DNA of 64,000 nt, taken from Nocardioides sp. B-3 (GTDB lineage: Bacteria > Actinomycetota > Actinomycetes > Propionibacteriales > Nocardioidaceae). Below, one piece after another: positions 20,250-31,588 of the stretch. Within the stretch, counting starts at the first letter, position 1. Each line of letters opens with the position of its first letter. The notes under the pieces are model-generated. The model saw only the letters and a list, made by a program, of their open reading frames with translations, was not told where the DNA came from and searched no databases. The stretch lies in contig NZ_CP087968.1 of the NCBI RefSeq assembly GCF_024703895.1, positions 62,001 to 126,000 on the forward strand. Reading direction: 5' to 3'. The position numbers and the translations under genes are program-made.

Positions 20250-20275
20250 CCCCCTTGTGGGATTGCACAAGGGGG
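20250..20275. promoter_or_regulatory. Perfect inverted repeat between pucR and dadA
   Basis: Arms CCCCCTTGTG (20250-20259) and CACAAGGGGG (20266-20275) with a 6-nt spacer, a perfect 10-bp dyad. It lies 63-88 bp upstream of the dadA start. Position and shape fit an operator (core TTGTG-N6-CACAA) for the PucR regulator. A terminator is less likely since no T-run follows. Confidence 0.55.
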
Positions 20276-20337
20276 TGGTGGAAACCGTGGCCGCGACGCC
20301 ACGATCCGGCCCGGCGAACCAGCCGAGACTTGTGACC

Positions 20338-21613
20338 ATGCGCACACACGAGTCCCCGCAGCACGTCGTCGTCATCGGTGCCGGCATGGTCGGCCTCTCG
20401 ACCGCCCGGTTCCTGCAGCGTGAGGGCGTCGAGGTGACGGTCGTGGACAAGCACGACGTCGCCGCCGGCGCCTCGTGGGGCAACGCGGGCTGGCTGGCCC
20501 CGGCCCTGACCCTGCCACTGCCCGAGCCCGCCATCCCGGCCACCGGCGTCCGCGCGGCCCTGAGCCCGTCATCGCCGGTCTATGTGCCGCTGAGCGCCAA
20601 CCCGCGGCTGCTGAAGTTCCTCGTCGGCTTCGCGCGGCACTGCACCGACAAGCACTGGCGCCGGGCCATGGCCGTCTTCAACCGGGCCAACGCCGTCGCG
20701 CTCGACGCCTACGCCGACCCGGCGGCGGCCCCCGGCGATGTCGCGGTGACCGCACCGACCAAGCCGGCCACGCCGTTCCTCGCCGCCTTCGCCTCCGAGA
20801 GCGACCGCGAGGTGCTGGTCGAGGAGTTCCGCCGGGTCAACGAGGCGGGCGGCTCCACCGACTACACCCTGCTCGACCACGACGCGGTGCACGCCCCGGG
20901 AGCCGACGCTCGGCGACGGCGTGCGGTGCGGCGTGACCATGGAGGGCCAGCGCTACATCAACCCCGGCGAGTTCGTGCACTCGCTCGCCAACGCGGTGAA
21001 GGCGGGCGGCGGCCGGTCATCACCGGCCGCGACGTTGCCGACGTCAAGCAGCTCGGCGACCGGGCGGTGGTCCGCTTCGACGACGGCACGCACCTCGACG
21101 CCGATGCGGTCGTGGTCGCCAACGGCACCTTGGCTGGGCCAGCTCGCCCGGCCCCACGGCGTGAGGACGATCGTGCAGGCCGGTCGCGGCTACAGCTTCA
21201 CCGTGCACCCCGAGGAAGCGCCGAGGAACCCGCTCTACCTGCCGACGCAGCGCGTCGCCTGCACCCCGCTCGGCGGTCCCGAGGACGGCCTCCGGGTTGC
21301 CGGGATGATGGAGTTCCGCAAGCCCGGAGCACCCCTCGACCCGCGCCGGGTCAAGGCGATCATCGACGCCGCCACCCCGATGTTCCGCGGTGTCGACTGG
21401 GAGGCCCGCACCGACGAGTGGGTCGGCTCGCGTCCCTGCACCGCCGACGGGCTGCCGCTCATCGGTCGGACGAAGTCGTCACGCGTCTACGTCGCCGGCG
21501 GCCACGGCATGTGGGGCGTCGCCCTCGGCCCGCTCACCGGCAAGCTGCTCGCCGAGCAGGTCGCGCACGACCGGACGCCCGACCTGCTGCGCCACTTCGA
21601 CCCGCTCCGCTGA
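20338..21613 (+). CDS. dadA: DadA-like D-amino-acid dehydrogenase (FAD)
   Basis: About 420 residues. The FAD-binding motif is VVVIGAGMVGLSTARFLQREG, followed by DKHDVAAGASWGNAGWLAP, a DadA-type signature. The substrate domain holds GQRYINPGEFVHSLANAV, and the C-terminus has RPCTADGLPLIGRTKSSRVYVAGGHGMWGV. Frameshifts near 20895, 21015 and 21130 each resolve by removing one base. DadA enzymes oxidise D-amino acids to keto acids, passing electrons to the respiratory chain. The PucR-type regulator upstream and the dyad between them suggest substrate-induced expression. The D-amino-acid specificity is not visible, and related glycine/sarcosine oxidases cannot be excluded. Confidence 0.8.
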
Positions 21614-21620
21614 CCCGGGT

Positions 21621-21893
21621 TCAGCCGGCACCGAGCCCGGCCAGCACTGGCCGGGGGTCCATGCCGCTGTCCTCGGCGGCCGGGATCACGAGTGTCTCGG
21701 CCTCTTCCGCACACGCGGGACAACCGCGGAGGTGGACGGCCATGGCGGGCATCGCCTGCTCTTGCGCGGCGAGCAACCGCTCGACGTACTCATCGACGTG
21801 GTGGAAGCAGTCGTCGCACGAGAGCCACGGCTCGGTGTCGAGCGTGAGCTGGCGCATCACCTCGGGACCGAACGGCCTCGCTCTGCTGGTCAT
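21621..21893 (-). CDS. zf-HC2-type putative anti-sigma factor
   Basis: About 90 residues. It carries CDDCFHHVDEYVERLL and, further on, HLRGCPACAEEAETL, the His-Cys-x-x-Cys pattern of zinc-binding anti-sigma (ZAS-like) domains. No membrane helix is present, so it is a cytoplasmic anti-sigma or a zinc sensor. Its start overlaps the stop of the sigma-factor gene (ATGA at 21890-21893), the usual operon order for a sigma/anti-sigma pair. Oxidation of the Cys residues would release the sigma factor in redox-sensing members; this is inferred from the family. Confidence 0.75.
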   Translation of the reverse strand: MTSRARPFGPEVMRQLTLDTEPWLSCDDCFHHVDEYVERLLAAQEQAMPAMAVHLRGCPACAEEAETLVIPAAEDSGMDPRPVLAGLGAG

Positions 21894-22551
21894 TGCGCAC
21901 CCCTTTCCGGGATCTGGTCGAGATGGCCCGATCTGGTCAGGCTGGCCCGCAGCCGTTTCCGGCCGTCGTGCAGGGTCTTGTACAACGCGTTGCGCGTGGT
22001 GCCGAGCCGGTCCGCGAGGACGTCGATCGGCACTCCTTCGACGAGCAGCGCCACCACGATCCGACGTTGGTACGGCGACAGGTCGGTGGCCACGGCCCGT
22101 CGTACGGCGTCCGCGAGATCGATCGCCTCGACATACTGCCCGGGACCGGGCTCGGCCGTGACGAGCGCGTCGAGCGAATCGAGATGCACGTCCCTGCTGC
22201 GCCACGCGCGGTCGCGGACCGCGTTGGCGGCCCGGAGTACGGCGAACTTGTAGGCCCACGTCGTGAACCGGCTGCGCCCCTCGAACGTGGCCAGCTTGTC
22301 GAGGACTCGCATCAGGGCCTCGTCGGCAGCCCTGGTTGGCGATTTCGTCGATCACGACCACGCCCACCCCGCCGAGGGTGGGCTGCATCCGCCCCCACCT
22401 GCAGACGGGCAGCCCGCAGCAGGATCCCGTGCAGCGCACGCAGCGCGTCCTCCTGCACAGGCCCAGTCGACGAGAGTGCTTCCACCCAGTCCACGACCTC
22501 TCCGACTGCTCCGGGCGCCGCGGACTGCGAGCCCCGGCCGAGGGCGGTCAC
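21890..22551 (-). CDS. ECF-type RNA polymerase sigma factor
   Basis: About 215 residues from GTG 22551. Region 2 includes DEALMRVLDKLATFEGRSRFTTWAYKFAV, the core/-10 binding segment, and region 4 includes LSPYQRRIVVALLVEGVPIDVLADRLGTTRNALYKTLHDGRKRLRASL, an HTH of the sigma-70 region 4 type. A frameshift pair near 22330-22390 disrupts the N-terminal region. The downstream zf-HC2 gene is the probable anti-sigma. The start overlaps the stop of a small upstream ORF by 4 bp, making a three-gene operon. Confidence 0.85.
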
Positions 22552-22790
22552 GCGGACCGTCCCCGGCGGGGCAGCGGCGACAGGATCCGCGCGGCAAGAT
22601 CGGGTGGGCAGCCCCGGTCCACGAGCTCGAGCAGGGCGTGCAGGTCAACGTCCGGCGAGGTGGCGAGGCGTGTCGCGAGGCCACCGTCGAACCCGGCCTC
22701 GATCAGCCAGCACAACCGCCACGTCTGGACGTCGACCGGACCGTGATCGCACAGGCAACGGCCGAGGCCGGGAGTCGGATGGATGGTCAT
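22548..22790 (-). CDS. Small hypothetical protein ahead of the sigma gene
   Basis: About 80 residues from ATG 22790 (MTIHPTPGLGRCLCDHGPVDVQTWRLCWLIEAG), ending LSPLPRRGRSA. It contains several cysteines (CLCDHG, LCW, RGCPPD). Its stop overlaps the sigma-factor GTG start by 4 bp (GTGA), so it is probably translated in the same operon. I recognise no family. A redox or metal-binding role is conceivable from the Cys pattern but is only inference. Confidence 0.55.
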   Translation of the reverse strand: MTIHPTPGLGRCLCDHGPVDVQTWRLCWLIEAGFDGGLATRLATSPDVDLHALLELVDRGCPPDLAARILSPLPRRGRSA

Positions 22791-22874
22791 GCCTGTTGGT
22801 GTCACCGGACGGCCGTCTTCTTACCGAGAAACTCGCGCCGGTAAGAGCCTCGCGGTTGCGGACACCAAACTCGC

Positions 22875-23622
22875 ATGAGCACTCCAATGAAGACATCCCC
22901 CGTGCGCTTTTCCACGGTAGCGCTCCTTGCTGCCCTCGCCCCGGTCGCGGCCCTTGTCGTCTCCTCGCCCGGCGGCCGGGACCCGGCTCAGGCTCACGAG
23001 CACGCAAGCCACACCTCGACGTACGCGACCTCCAGTGAGGACCACGGCGACCACGCTGCGGCTCGAGTGGCGTTCACGTCGCGCCAAGCCGCGTTCCACG
23101 ACCAGATGCGAAAGCTCTGGGAGGACCACGTCACCCGGACTCGGCTGGCAATCGTCACGTTCGTCGACGGATCGGCGAGCTTCGACGCCACGGCGACGCG
23201 ACTCCTGAAGAACCAGAAGCACCCGGGCGATGCGATCAAGCCGTTCTACGGGAAGGCCGCCGGGAGGCAGCTCACCGCCCTGCTGCGCGACCACATCCTG
23301 ATCGCGGTCGACCTCCTCGTCGCAGCCAAGTCGGGTGACACCGCGGGCTTCGACTCGGCCAACACCCGGTGGTACGCCAACTCCGACGACGTGGCCGACC
23401 TCATCTCGTCCCTCGACCCCAAGGTGTGGCCGCGCGCCACCCTCCGCTCGATGATGCGCTCCCACCTCGACCAGACCCTGACCGAGGCCGCGGCCGAGCT
23501 CGGCGGCGACTACACCGCGAGCGTGCGGGCCTACGACGAGATCCACCACCACATCCCCGGCCATGGCCGACGCCCTGAGCGCGGGGATCATGCGCCAGTT
23601 CCCGGGCCGGTTCAAGGACTGA
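22875..23622 (+). CDS. Secreted/exported protein of a conserved uncharacterised family
   Basis: About 249 residues. N-terminal signal-like segment (STVALLAALAPVAALVVSS) followed by a His-rich region (AHEHASHTS) and a long helical domain: QMRKLWEDHVTRTRLAIVTFVD, KPFYGKAAGRQLTALLRDHILIA and YDEIHHHIPAMADALSAGI, ending RQFPGRFKD. The same blocks recur in many bacteria in proteins with no known function. One frameshift near 23562. It is divergent from the ECF sigma operon (85 bp gap), so it may belong to that regulon. The many His residues could bind a metal; that is speculative. Confidence 0.7.
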
Positions 23623-23627
23623 GCAAG

Positions 23628-23840
23628 ATGACCACCGCGTTCGTTCTCTCTGGGGGAGGCAGCCCGGGTGCCGTCCGGGTGGGGATGCTGCTCGCGCTCG
23701 CCGACGAGGGAGTCGCCCGCGACCTCCTCGTCGGCACCTCGGCGGGAGCTCGCCGGCGCCGACAGCGTCTACGTGCTCTCGTCCGGCTACGCCTGTGCGC
23801 TTCCCGCGCCGCCTCGCACTCCCTTGGGTGCCGGAAGTAG
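23628..23840 (+). pseudogene. Patatin-like phospholipase remnant (internal deletion)
   Basis: The start is normal for a patatin-like hydrolase: MTTAFVLSGGGSPGAVRVGMLLALADEG with the oxyanion Gly loop, then GTSAGA containing the nucleophile Ser (GxSxG). Right after it the text jumps to DSVYVLSSGYACALPAPPRTPLG, which in full-length relatives lies near the C-terminus, beyond the catalytic Asp. The central 150-200 residues are absent, so no active enzyme can be made. The remnant ends just before the promoter of a toxin-antitoxin pair. The join could be a real deletion or an assembly collapse. Confidence 0.7.
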
Positions 23841-23855
23841 ATCCGTCGAACGCCC

Positions 23856-23884
23856 TTGACCCTTGCCGTACGATTGCCGTACAT
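23856..23884 (+). promoter_or_regulatory. Promoter and direct-repeat operator of the DUF1778-GNAT pair
   Basis: A -35 TTGACC (23856-23861) and -10-like GTACAT (23879-23884) are separated by 17 nt. Two copies of TTGCCGTAC (23863-23871 and 23874-23882), one helical turn apart, overlap the spacer and -10. Ribbon-helix-helix antitoxins bind such paired sites, so this is the likely autoregulatory operator. Confidence 0.6.
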
Positions 23885-23908
23885 CACCGTCCAAGAGGAG
23901 TTGTGCCC

Positions 23909-24191
23909 GTGGCCACCGCAACCAAGCCGAAGTCGAAGGCGCGCCTCGAAGCGCGGATCGATGTCGCGCTCGACGAGCTCATCACCGAGGCCGCGGACCG
24001 CCTCCACGTGAGCAAGACCGCGTTCGTCACAGACGCGGTTCGCGATGCCGCCCTGAAGGTGATCGCCCGCGCCGATGTCACGCTGATGGCGCCGGGTGTG
24101 TTCGACGCGATGATGGGATCGATCGACATCGCAGACGAGTCACCCGAACTGGAGTCCCCTGGCCGCAGTTCCGCGCCGAATCACCGCGTGA
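23909..24191 (+). CDS. DUF1778-type antitoxin (ribbon-helix-helix)
   Basis: About 93 residues. GTG 23909 is preferred over GTG 23903 because GAGGAG (23895-23900) is 8 nt upstream of it rather than 2. The N-terminal RHH domain reads KSKARLEARIDVALDELITEAADRLHVSKTAFVTDAVRDAA; the tail (DVTLMAPGVFDAMMGSIDIADESPEL) is the acidic toxin-binding part. A frameshift near 24160 makes it appear fused to the toxin; in the corrected frame it ends LAAVPRRITA at TGA 24189-24191, overlapping the toxin start (GTGA). It neutralises the downstream acetyltransferase toxin and represses the operon. Confidence 0.85.
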
Positions 24192-24722
24192 GCACTCGGA
24201 CCTACACCGTCGCGAAACTGGCTCCCGAGCACGAGCTGGAAGCATTCGACTGCGGCGAGTCCGGCTACAACGATTGGCTGACCCAGCATGCGGCGGCCTC
24301 AGCCCGAGCCGGCGTCTCTGCGGTCTACCTGCTCCTCGAGGCCGAAGCGGATCAGACCCGGGTTGTCGGCTACTACGCCATCAACCCCACGCAGATCCTC
24401 CGCGCCGAGGTGCCGCACTCGATGTCTCGAGGATGGCCGCAGGCGGTGCCTGCGTGGAAGCTCGGCAAGCTGGTGCTCCACGTCGACCTTCGCGCCGAGA
24501 AGGACGCTCAATGGGGGCGTCAGCTCTTGCGCCACGCCTTGGAAACCATCGTCCGGGTCGCCGATGCCGGAGGCGGGAAGGTCATCGTGGTCGATGCGGA
24601 CAACCGGGGGCCTCGTCGGGTTCTATGCGCGCAACGGATTCAAGCCAACCGGGATCGACGGCGACCTGTCTCTCTACCTCAAGTTGTCGACCGCGCGAAA
24701 AGTGCTAGGACCCCTGCGCTGA
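24188..24722 (+). CDS. GNAT toxin of the TacT/AtaT type
   Basis: About 178 residues from GTG 24188 (VSTRTYTVAKL). Acetyltransferase features: FDCGESGYNDWLTQHA near the N-terminus, VVGYYAINPTQI, WKLGKLVLHVDLR-AEKDAQWGRQLLRHAL (acetyl-CoA binding strand-helix) and, after a frameshift near 24608, LVGFYARNGFKPTG with the conserved Tyr that assists catalysis. TacT-type toxins acetylate the amino group of aminoacyl-tRNAs and stop translation. The preceding DUF1778 antitoxin gene overlaps its start. It runs 18 bp into the convergent acyltransferase gene. Confidence 0.85.
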
Positions 24723-25397
24723 CAAGAACTCCTCGACCTCCGCCGGCGTCACCACCGGCCGGGCCGGGTGGCGCCCGTCGGGGCTGACCCACTCGTCGCC
24801 GACGAGGCTGCGCAGCACCCGCGCCGGGACTCCCCCGACGACGGCGTGGTCGGGCACGTCGCCGCGCACGACCGAGCCGGCGGCCACGACCACGTTGCGG
24901 CCGATGGTGGTCCCCGGCAGCACGATCGCGCCGTGCCCGATCCAGGTGCCGTCCCCGATGCGCACGGGCCGGTGCTCGCCGAGCTGCAGGCCGATCGGGG
25001 TCTCCGGGTCCTGATAGCCGTGGCTGGCGTCGGAGACGAAGATGTCCTGCCCCAGCCACACGTCGTCGCCGACCACGATGGACTCGTGCGCGGTCAGGCT
25101 GGTGCGAGCGCCGATCACGCAGCGGTCGCCGATGACCGGGCCACGCGCCGGGAGCGAGGTGTCGTCGTCGCCGTACCCGACCGAGAGGGTGCACTGGCGC
25201 CCGACCAGCGTGCCGACGCCGATGTGGATCGCCCGCGTGCCCATCAGCGTGGCCGGCGGGAAGGCGATGCAGCTGCTGTCGCCGAGGCTGCCGAACTCGT
25301 CGGCCAAGGCGGTCCCCGGCACGATCGCACCGGTCCGCTCGATCCAGTCGCGGCCGGCATGGACGGCCCGGTTGAGCAGGCGGCTGATGAGTGGCAC
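24705..25397 (-). CDS. Hexapeptide-repeat (left-handed beta-helix) acyltransferase
   Basis: Intact 230-residue protein. Repeating hexapeptides (for example IHIGVGTLVGRQCTLSVG, GPVIGDRCVIGARTSL, VVGDDVWLGQDIFV, GTWIGHGAIVLPGTTIGRNVVVAAG) form the left-handed beta-helix, and VVGGVPARVL is the typical C-terminal motif of O-acetyltransferases. A His in SDASHGY sits where the catalytic His of such enzymes is found. It likely acetylates a sugar or other small acceptor using acetyl-CoA. No polysaccharide genes are adjacent, so the substrate is unknown. Its 3' end overlaps the GNAT toxin gene. Confidence 0.85.
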   Translation of the reverse strand: MPLISRLLNRAVHAGRDWIERTGAIVPGTALADEFGSLGDSSCIAFPPATLMGTRAIHIGVGTLVGRQCTLSVGYGDDDTSLPARGPVIGDRCVIGARTSLTAHESIVVGDDVWLGQDIFVSDASHGYQDPETPIGLQLGEHRPVRIGDGTWIGHGAIVLPGTTIGRNVVVAAGSVVRGDVPDHAVVGGVPARVLRSLVGDEWVSPDGRHPARPVVTPAEVEEFLSAQGS

Positions 25398-25425
25398 CGG
25401 GTGAGGCTATCCCTACACTCAGGCG

Positions 25426-26317
25426 GTGACTGAGCGCCGTACCTCCCTGCTCGCGACGCTGGCGCTGCTGGCCATGACGGCGTGCTGGGGCAGCACCTTC
25501 TTCCTGATCAAGGACCTGCTCGACCGGGTGCCGACGCTCGACTTCCTCGCGGTCCGCTTCGCGATCGCCGGCGCCGCGATGCTGCTGGTCGCACCGCGCG
25601 CCATCGCGCGTCTCTCCCCCGCCGTCCGACGACATGCGGTTGTCCTCGGCGGCCTGTACGGCGTCGCGCAGATCCTGCAGACCGCCGGCCTCGCGCACAC
25701 GCCGGCGAGCGTCAGCGGGTTCATCACCGGGATGTATGTCGTCCTCACGCCGCTGTTCGCGGCCCGGATCCTGCGCACCCGCATCGGAGTGGTCACGTGG
25801 GCGGCCGTCGTGCTGGCCACCGCCGGCCCGGGGCGTGCTGACCCTCGGCGGCCTCAGCATCGGGTACGGCGAAGCGCTCACGCTCGTCGCGGCGGTGCTC
25901 TACGCCCTGCACATCGTCGGGCTGGGCGCATGGTCGACATCGAGTGACGCGCTCGGGATCACGATCCTGCAGATCCCGGTGATCGCCATGATCTGCCCGG
26001 TGGCGACCGCACCCGACGGCGTCGTGCTCCCGGACAACGGCGCCGACTGGCTGTCCCTGCTCTACATGGCGATCGTCGCCGGCGCCCCGGCGATGCTCGG
26101 CCAGACCCGGGCGCAGGCACACCTGCCGCCCACCCGCAGCGCCATCATCATGAGCATGGAGCCGGTCTTCGCTGCCACGTTCGCCGTCGCGCTCGGCGGG
26201 GAGGGCATCACCTCGCGGCTGCTCATCGGCGGTGCGATGGTGCTGGCGGCCATGCTCGTCGTCGAGCTGGTCCCGCGCCGCAAGGTCGAGGCAGAAGTCA
26301 CGCACATCGCGGTCTGA
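25426..26317 (+). CDS. EamA/DMT-family transporter
   Basis: About 297 residues, GTG start 25426, ten hydrophobic helices. EamA features include ALLAMTACWGSTFFLIKDLLDRVPTLDFLAVRFAIAG at the N-terminus and a second, repeated EamA half after a frameshift near 25830 (ILQIPVIAMICPVATAPDG, then ARAQAHLPPTRSAIIMSMEPVFAATFAVALGGEGIT). DMT proteins export metabolites such as amino acids or drugs; the substrate is not visible. Divergent from the acyltransferase gene with 28 bp between starts. Confidence 0.88.
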
Positions 26318-26334
26318 TCCGTAGGCTTGGGGCC

Positions 26335-27139
26335 GTGACGACCTGCGCCCGCTGCGGCCACGAGCTGGGGATCGGCCGGTTCTGCCTGAACTGCGGCCAC
26401 CCGGTCGGCGAGCCCGTGCCCGCGGACGTCGAGCCGCGACAGGCGTTCCCCGACGTTCCCGCGCTGCCCGACCAGCAGCCGGTCGTGCCTCCGTGGGCGA
26501 CCCGGGCGGTCGGCGCCGTGCTCGTGGTGATCCTCTTCGCGGTCCTCGCGTCCTGCCCGGGCGGGGACGACGACGAACCCGTCGCCACCGACGAGACCGC
26601 CGAGACCGCGTCGACGACGACCCCCGTCGAGGAGGCTCCCCCGGCGCGACCCGTCGACCTCACCGGCACCGTCAAGGTCACCGCTCCGGAGGCCGCGCCC
26701 GCCACCAGCGACCCGGACGGCGAGCTGGTGTCCTACGAGCCTCGCCGGATGCTCGACGCGACGCCGGCGACGGCCCGGCGGGACCGCCGGGGACGCCACC
26801 GGCGAGACGATCACCTTCGCCCTGCGCGAGCCGACCACGATCCGCCGCGTCGGGCTGATCAACGGCTACGCCAAGCAGGTGCCCAGCGGAGCGAGCCTCG
26901 TCGACTGGTATCCCAACAACCGCCGCATCACCGCCGTCGAGTGGACCTTCGACGACGGCACCGTGGTCCGGCAGGACCTCGCGGAGAAGACCAAGCTCCA
27001 GCGACTCACGATCGACCCGGTGACCACCTCGACCGTGCAGCTGCGGCTGCTGAGCGTGACCGCGCCCGGCGCCGGCCTGCTCGGTCGCGACTACACCGCC
27101 ATCAGCGACGTCCTCATCGCCGGCACCCCGGCGGCGTGA
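26335..27139 (+). CDS. Zinc-ribbon membrane protein with discoidin-like (NADase-type glycan-binding) domain
   Basis: About 268 residues, GTG start 26335. An N-terminal double-Cys zinc ribbon (CARCGHELGIGRFCLNCGHP) is followed by a Pro-rich linker, one membrane helix (about 26515-26560), an acidic Thr-rich stretch, and an extracellular beta domain: TITFALREPTTIRRVGLINGYAKQ, then YPNNRRITAVEWTFDDGTVV. That domain resembles the discoidin/NADase-type glycan-binding fold found in actinobacterial zinc-ribbon proteins. Function unknown. Frameshift near 26780. Downstream of the EamA gene by 17 bp and upstream of a GNAT gene by 6 bp; probably co-transcribed. Confidence 0.7.
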
Positions 27140-27145
27140 CGAGCC

Positions 27146-27620
27146 GTGCCCCGCACCGTCATCACGCCGATCACCGACGCGGCCCAACGCACAGCGGCGG
27201 CGGAGATCTGGGCGGCCGCCCGGCACGCCGGCGGCCGCACCCCGTCGCCGAGCCGACGGGTGCGGATCGAGGAGCAGCTCGTCTCGAGTGACGTGGCCCT
27301 GCTGGCGACGTACGGCGACAAGCCGGCCGGCATGGTCGTGGCCGAGCCCTACCTCGAGGACGGCACGATCGACCCGACGTGCGGTCACATCTCGATGATC
27401 TTCGTCGACCCCGGCTACTGGGGCAGCGGGATCGGCGGCGCGCTCATCCGCGCCCTGCAGGCACCGCCCGCCGGCCGGAGTGGACGCGGCTGAGCGTGTG
27501 GACCCGCAGCGACAACAGGCGCGCGCTGCGGCTCTACGACTCCTGCGGCTTCGTCGACACCGGCGACCGCGCCTCCCTGCACGAGGGCGACCAGATCAGT
27601 CGGCTGGAGTGGCGGCGCTC

Positions 27621-27624
<4 letters not shown>
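27146..27624 (+). CDS. GNAT N-acetyltransferase
   Basis: About 159 residues. Motif A, containing the acetyl-CoA pyrophosphate loop, is seen in HISMIFVDPGYWGSGIGGALIRALQ; after a frameshift near 27468 comes TRLSVWTRSDNRRALRLYDSCGFVDTGDRASL, the C-terminal GNAT motif B. The substrate cannot be predicted. Tightly linked to the zinc-ribbon gene (6 bp), it overlaps the end of the threonine aldolase gene, which is read from the other strand. Confidence 0.8.
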
Positions 27625-29965
<2,341 letters not shown>

Positions 29966-30032
29966 CCCTCAAGGGTACGGCGAAGCACCCCCCGCACCGT
30001 CTTCGTGACCGGTGGGCGGGCGCTCGCGAGGT

Positions 30033-31486
30033 CTACTCCTGCCCAGGTGATCGATGTCGCGGAAGCCGGTCTTCTTCGCCCGGACGCCGCGGTTGGTCAG
30101 CCAGTCAGCACCCACAGCACGACGCCGATGCCGAGCATCGCCGCGGCGATCTGGTAGACGATCGTGTCCCTCTCGCCCCACGGGATGATGATCAGGGCGA
30201 GCGACAGCAGCGCGGCAAGGATCGGCGTCGGGCCGGGCGAGCGGAAGAACCCCTCGCCGGGATCGCGGCGCAGCACCGGGCACGCGACGTTCACGACGGT
30301 GAACACCGCGAGCAGCAGCAGCGCCGTCGTCGTCGAGAGGTTGGTGACCACGGGGCTGTCGGACTTGCTGGCGACGTACCAGATGAGGCCGAGGGCCGGG
30401 ACCGTCGAGAACAGGATGCCGACCCACGGCGCGCGGGTCCGGGGAGAGACCATCCCCGGGCTGCGCGGCAGCACGTCCTGCCGGGCGAGGCCGTAGAGCA
30501 ACCGACTGGCCATCAACATGTTGATCAGGGCGGTATTGGCGACGGCGAAGACGGCCGGGAACGGGAACAGCCTGTCGATCGGGAAGTCGGGGAGCGCCCT
30601 TGCTGACGACCTCCAGCAGGGCACGTCCCTCGGACTCGTTGATCGTCTCCAGCTCGCCGGGAGTAAGTACGGCGACCACGGCGACGGCCACCAGCATGTA
30701 GATGAGCACGGCGATCCCGAGGCCGGTGAGCATCGTGCGGGGGAAGATCTTCTGCGGCTCGTGGCACTCCTCGACCATGTTCACCGAGTCCTCGAAGCCG
30801 ACCATCGCGAAGAACGCGATCGAGGTGGCCAGCGTGATCGCCATGAACATGCCCTTGTCACCGGCGTCGTTGAAGGTGGTGATCCGTGAGAAGTCGCCGT
30901 CTCCTTGGGCCATGGCCCAGAAGCCGACCAGGATCACGATCGCCAACGCGGTCATCTCGACCAGCGTGAGCACGACGTTGAACTTCACGGACTCGCCGAC
31001 GCCCCGCAGGTTGATCAGGGCCAGCAGCACCATGAAGCCCATGGCGATCGCCGTGATGACGCCGGTGCCGGGCGCTGCGTCGAGCCACCCGTTGACGACC
31101 AGCCCGCCCGTGAGGTTCTGGGCCAGCACGTTGGCCGACGTCGATGCGCTCGTGATGCCGGAGCAGACCACCGCGAAGGCGACGAGGAAGGTGACGAAGT
31201 GGATGCCGAAGGCCTTGTGGGTGTAGAGCGCAGCGCCCGCGGCCCGGGGATACTTCGTGACGAGCTCGAGGTAGGACAGCGCCGTCAGCGTCGCGACGAC
31301 GAACGCCAGCAGGAACGGCAGCCACACGACACCACCGACGAGGCCGGCCATCTGTCCGGTGACGGCGTAGACGCCGGCACCCGGGATGTCTCCGACGATG
31401 AACAGCAGCAGGAGCTTCGGGCCCATCACCCGCTTCAGCTCGAGGTGCTCGCCCTGTGGCTCGCTTTCGACGGTGTTCGTGGACAT
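30033..31486 (-). CDS. APC-family amino acid permease
   Basis: About 484 residues, twelve predicted helices, from ATG 31486 (MSTNTVESEPQGEHLELKRVMGPK). The opening VGDIPGAGVYAVTGQMAGLVGG is the APC substrate-binding helix 1; the later FFAMVGFEDSVNMVEECHEPQKIFPR is the helix 6 region. It ends LTNRGVRAKKTGFRDIDHLG. Frameshifts near 30605 and 30105, and perhaps one at the last codons; TAG 30033-30035 is the assumed stop. It likely imports or exchanges amino acids by proton symport. No regulator or catabolic gene is adjacent, so specificity is unknown. Confidence 0.85.
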
Positions 31487-31588
31487 GGGCTCACACTCCG
31501 CTCGATTCGGTTCAGCGATCCCAATACTCTGGCCTCGCCGGCGGGTGAAGGCAAGCACCCCACAGGGGTCGAAAGGGCGTTTCGCGGG

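Noticed and set aside
19101..20423. PucR gene extending to 20423 into dadA
   Set aside because: The last 60 residues are Arg/His-rich shadow text of the dadA start; the HTH domain ends near 20230, so the true stop is placed at about 20244.
23909..24600. Apparent single-chain fusion of DUF1778 antitoxin and GNAT toxin
   Set aside because: One base shift near 24160 restores an antitoxin stop that overlaps the toxin GTG, the normal layout for this family.
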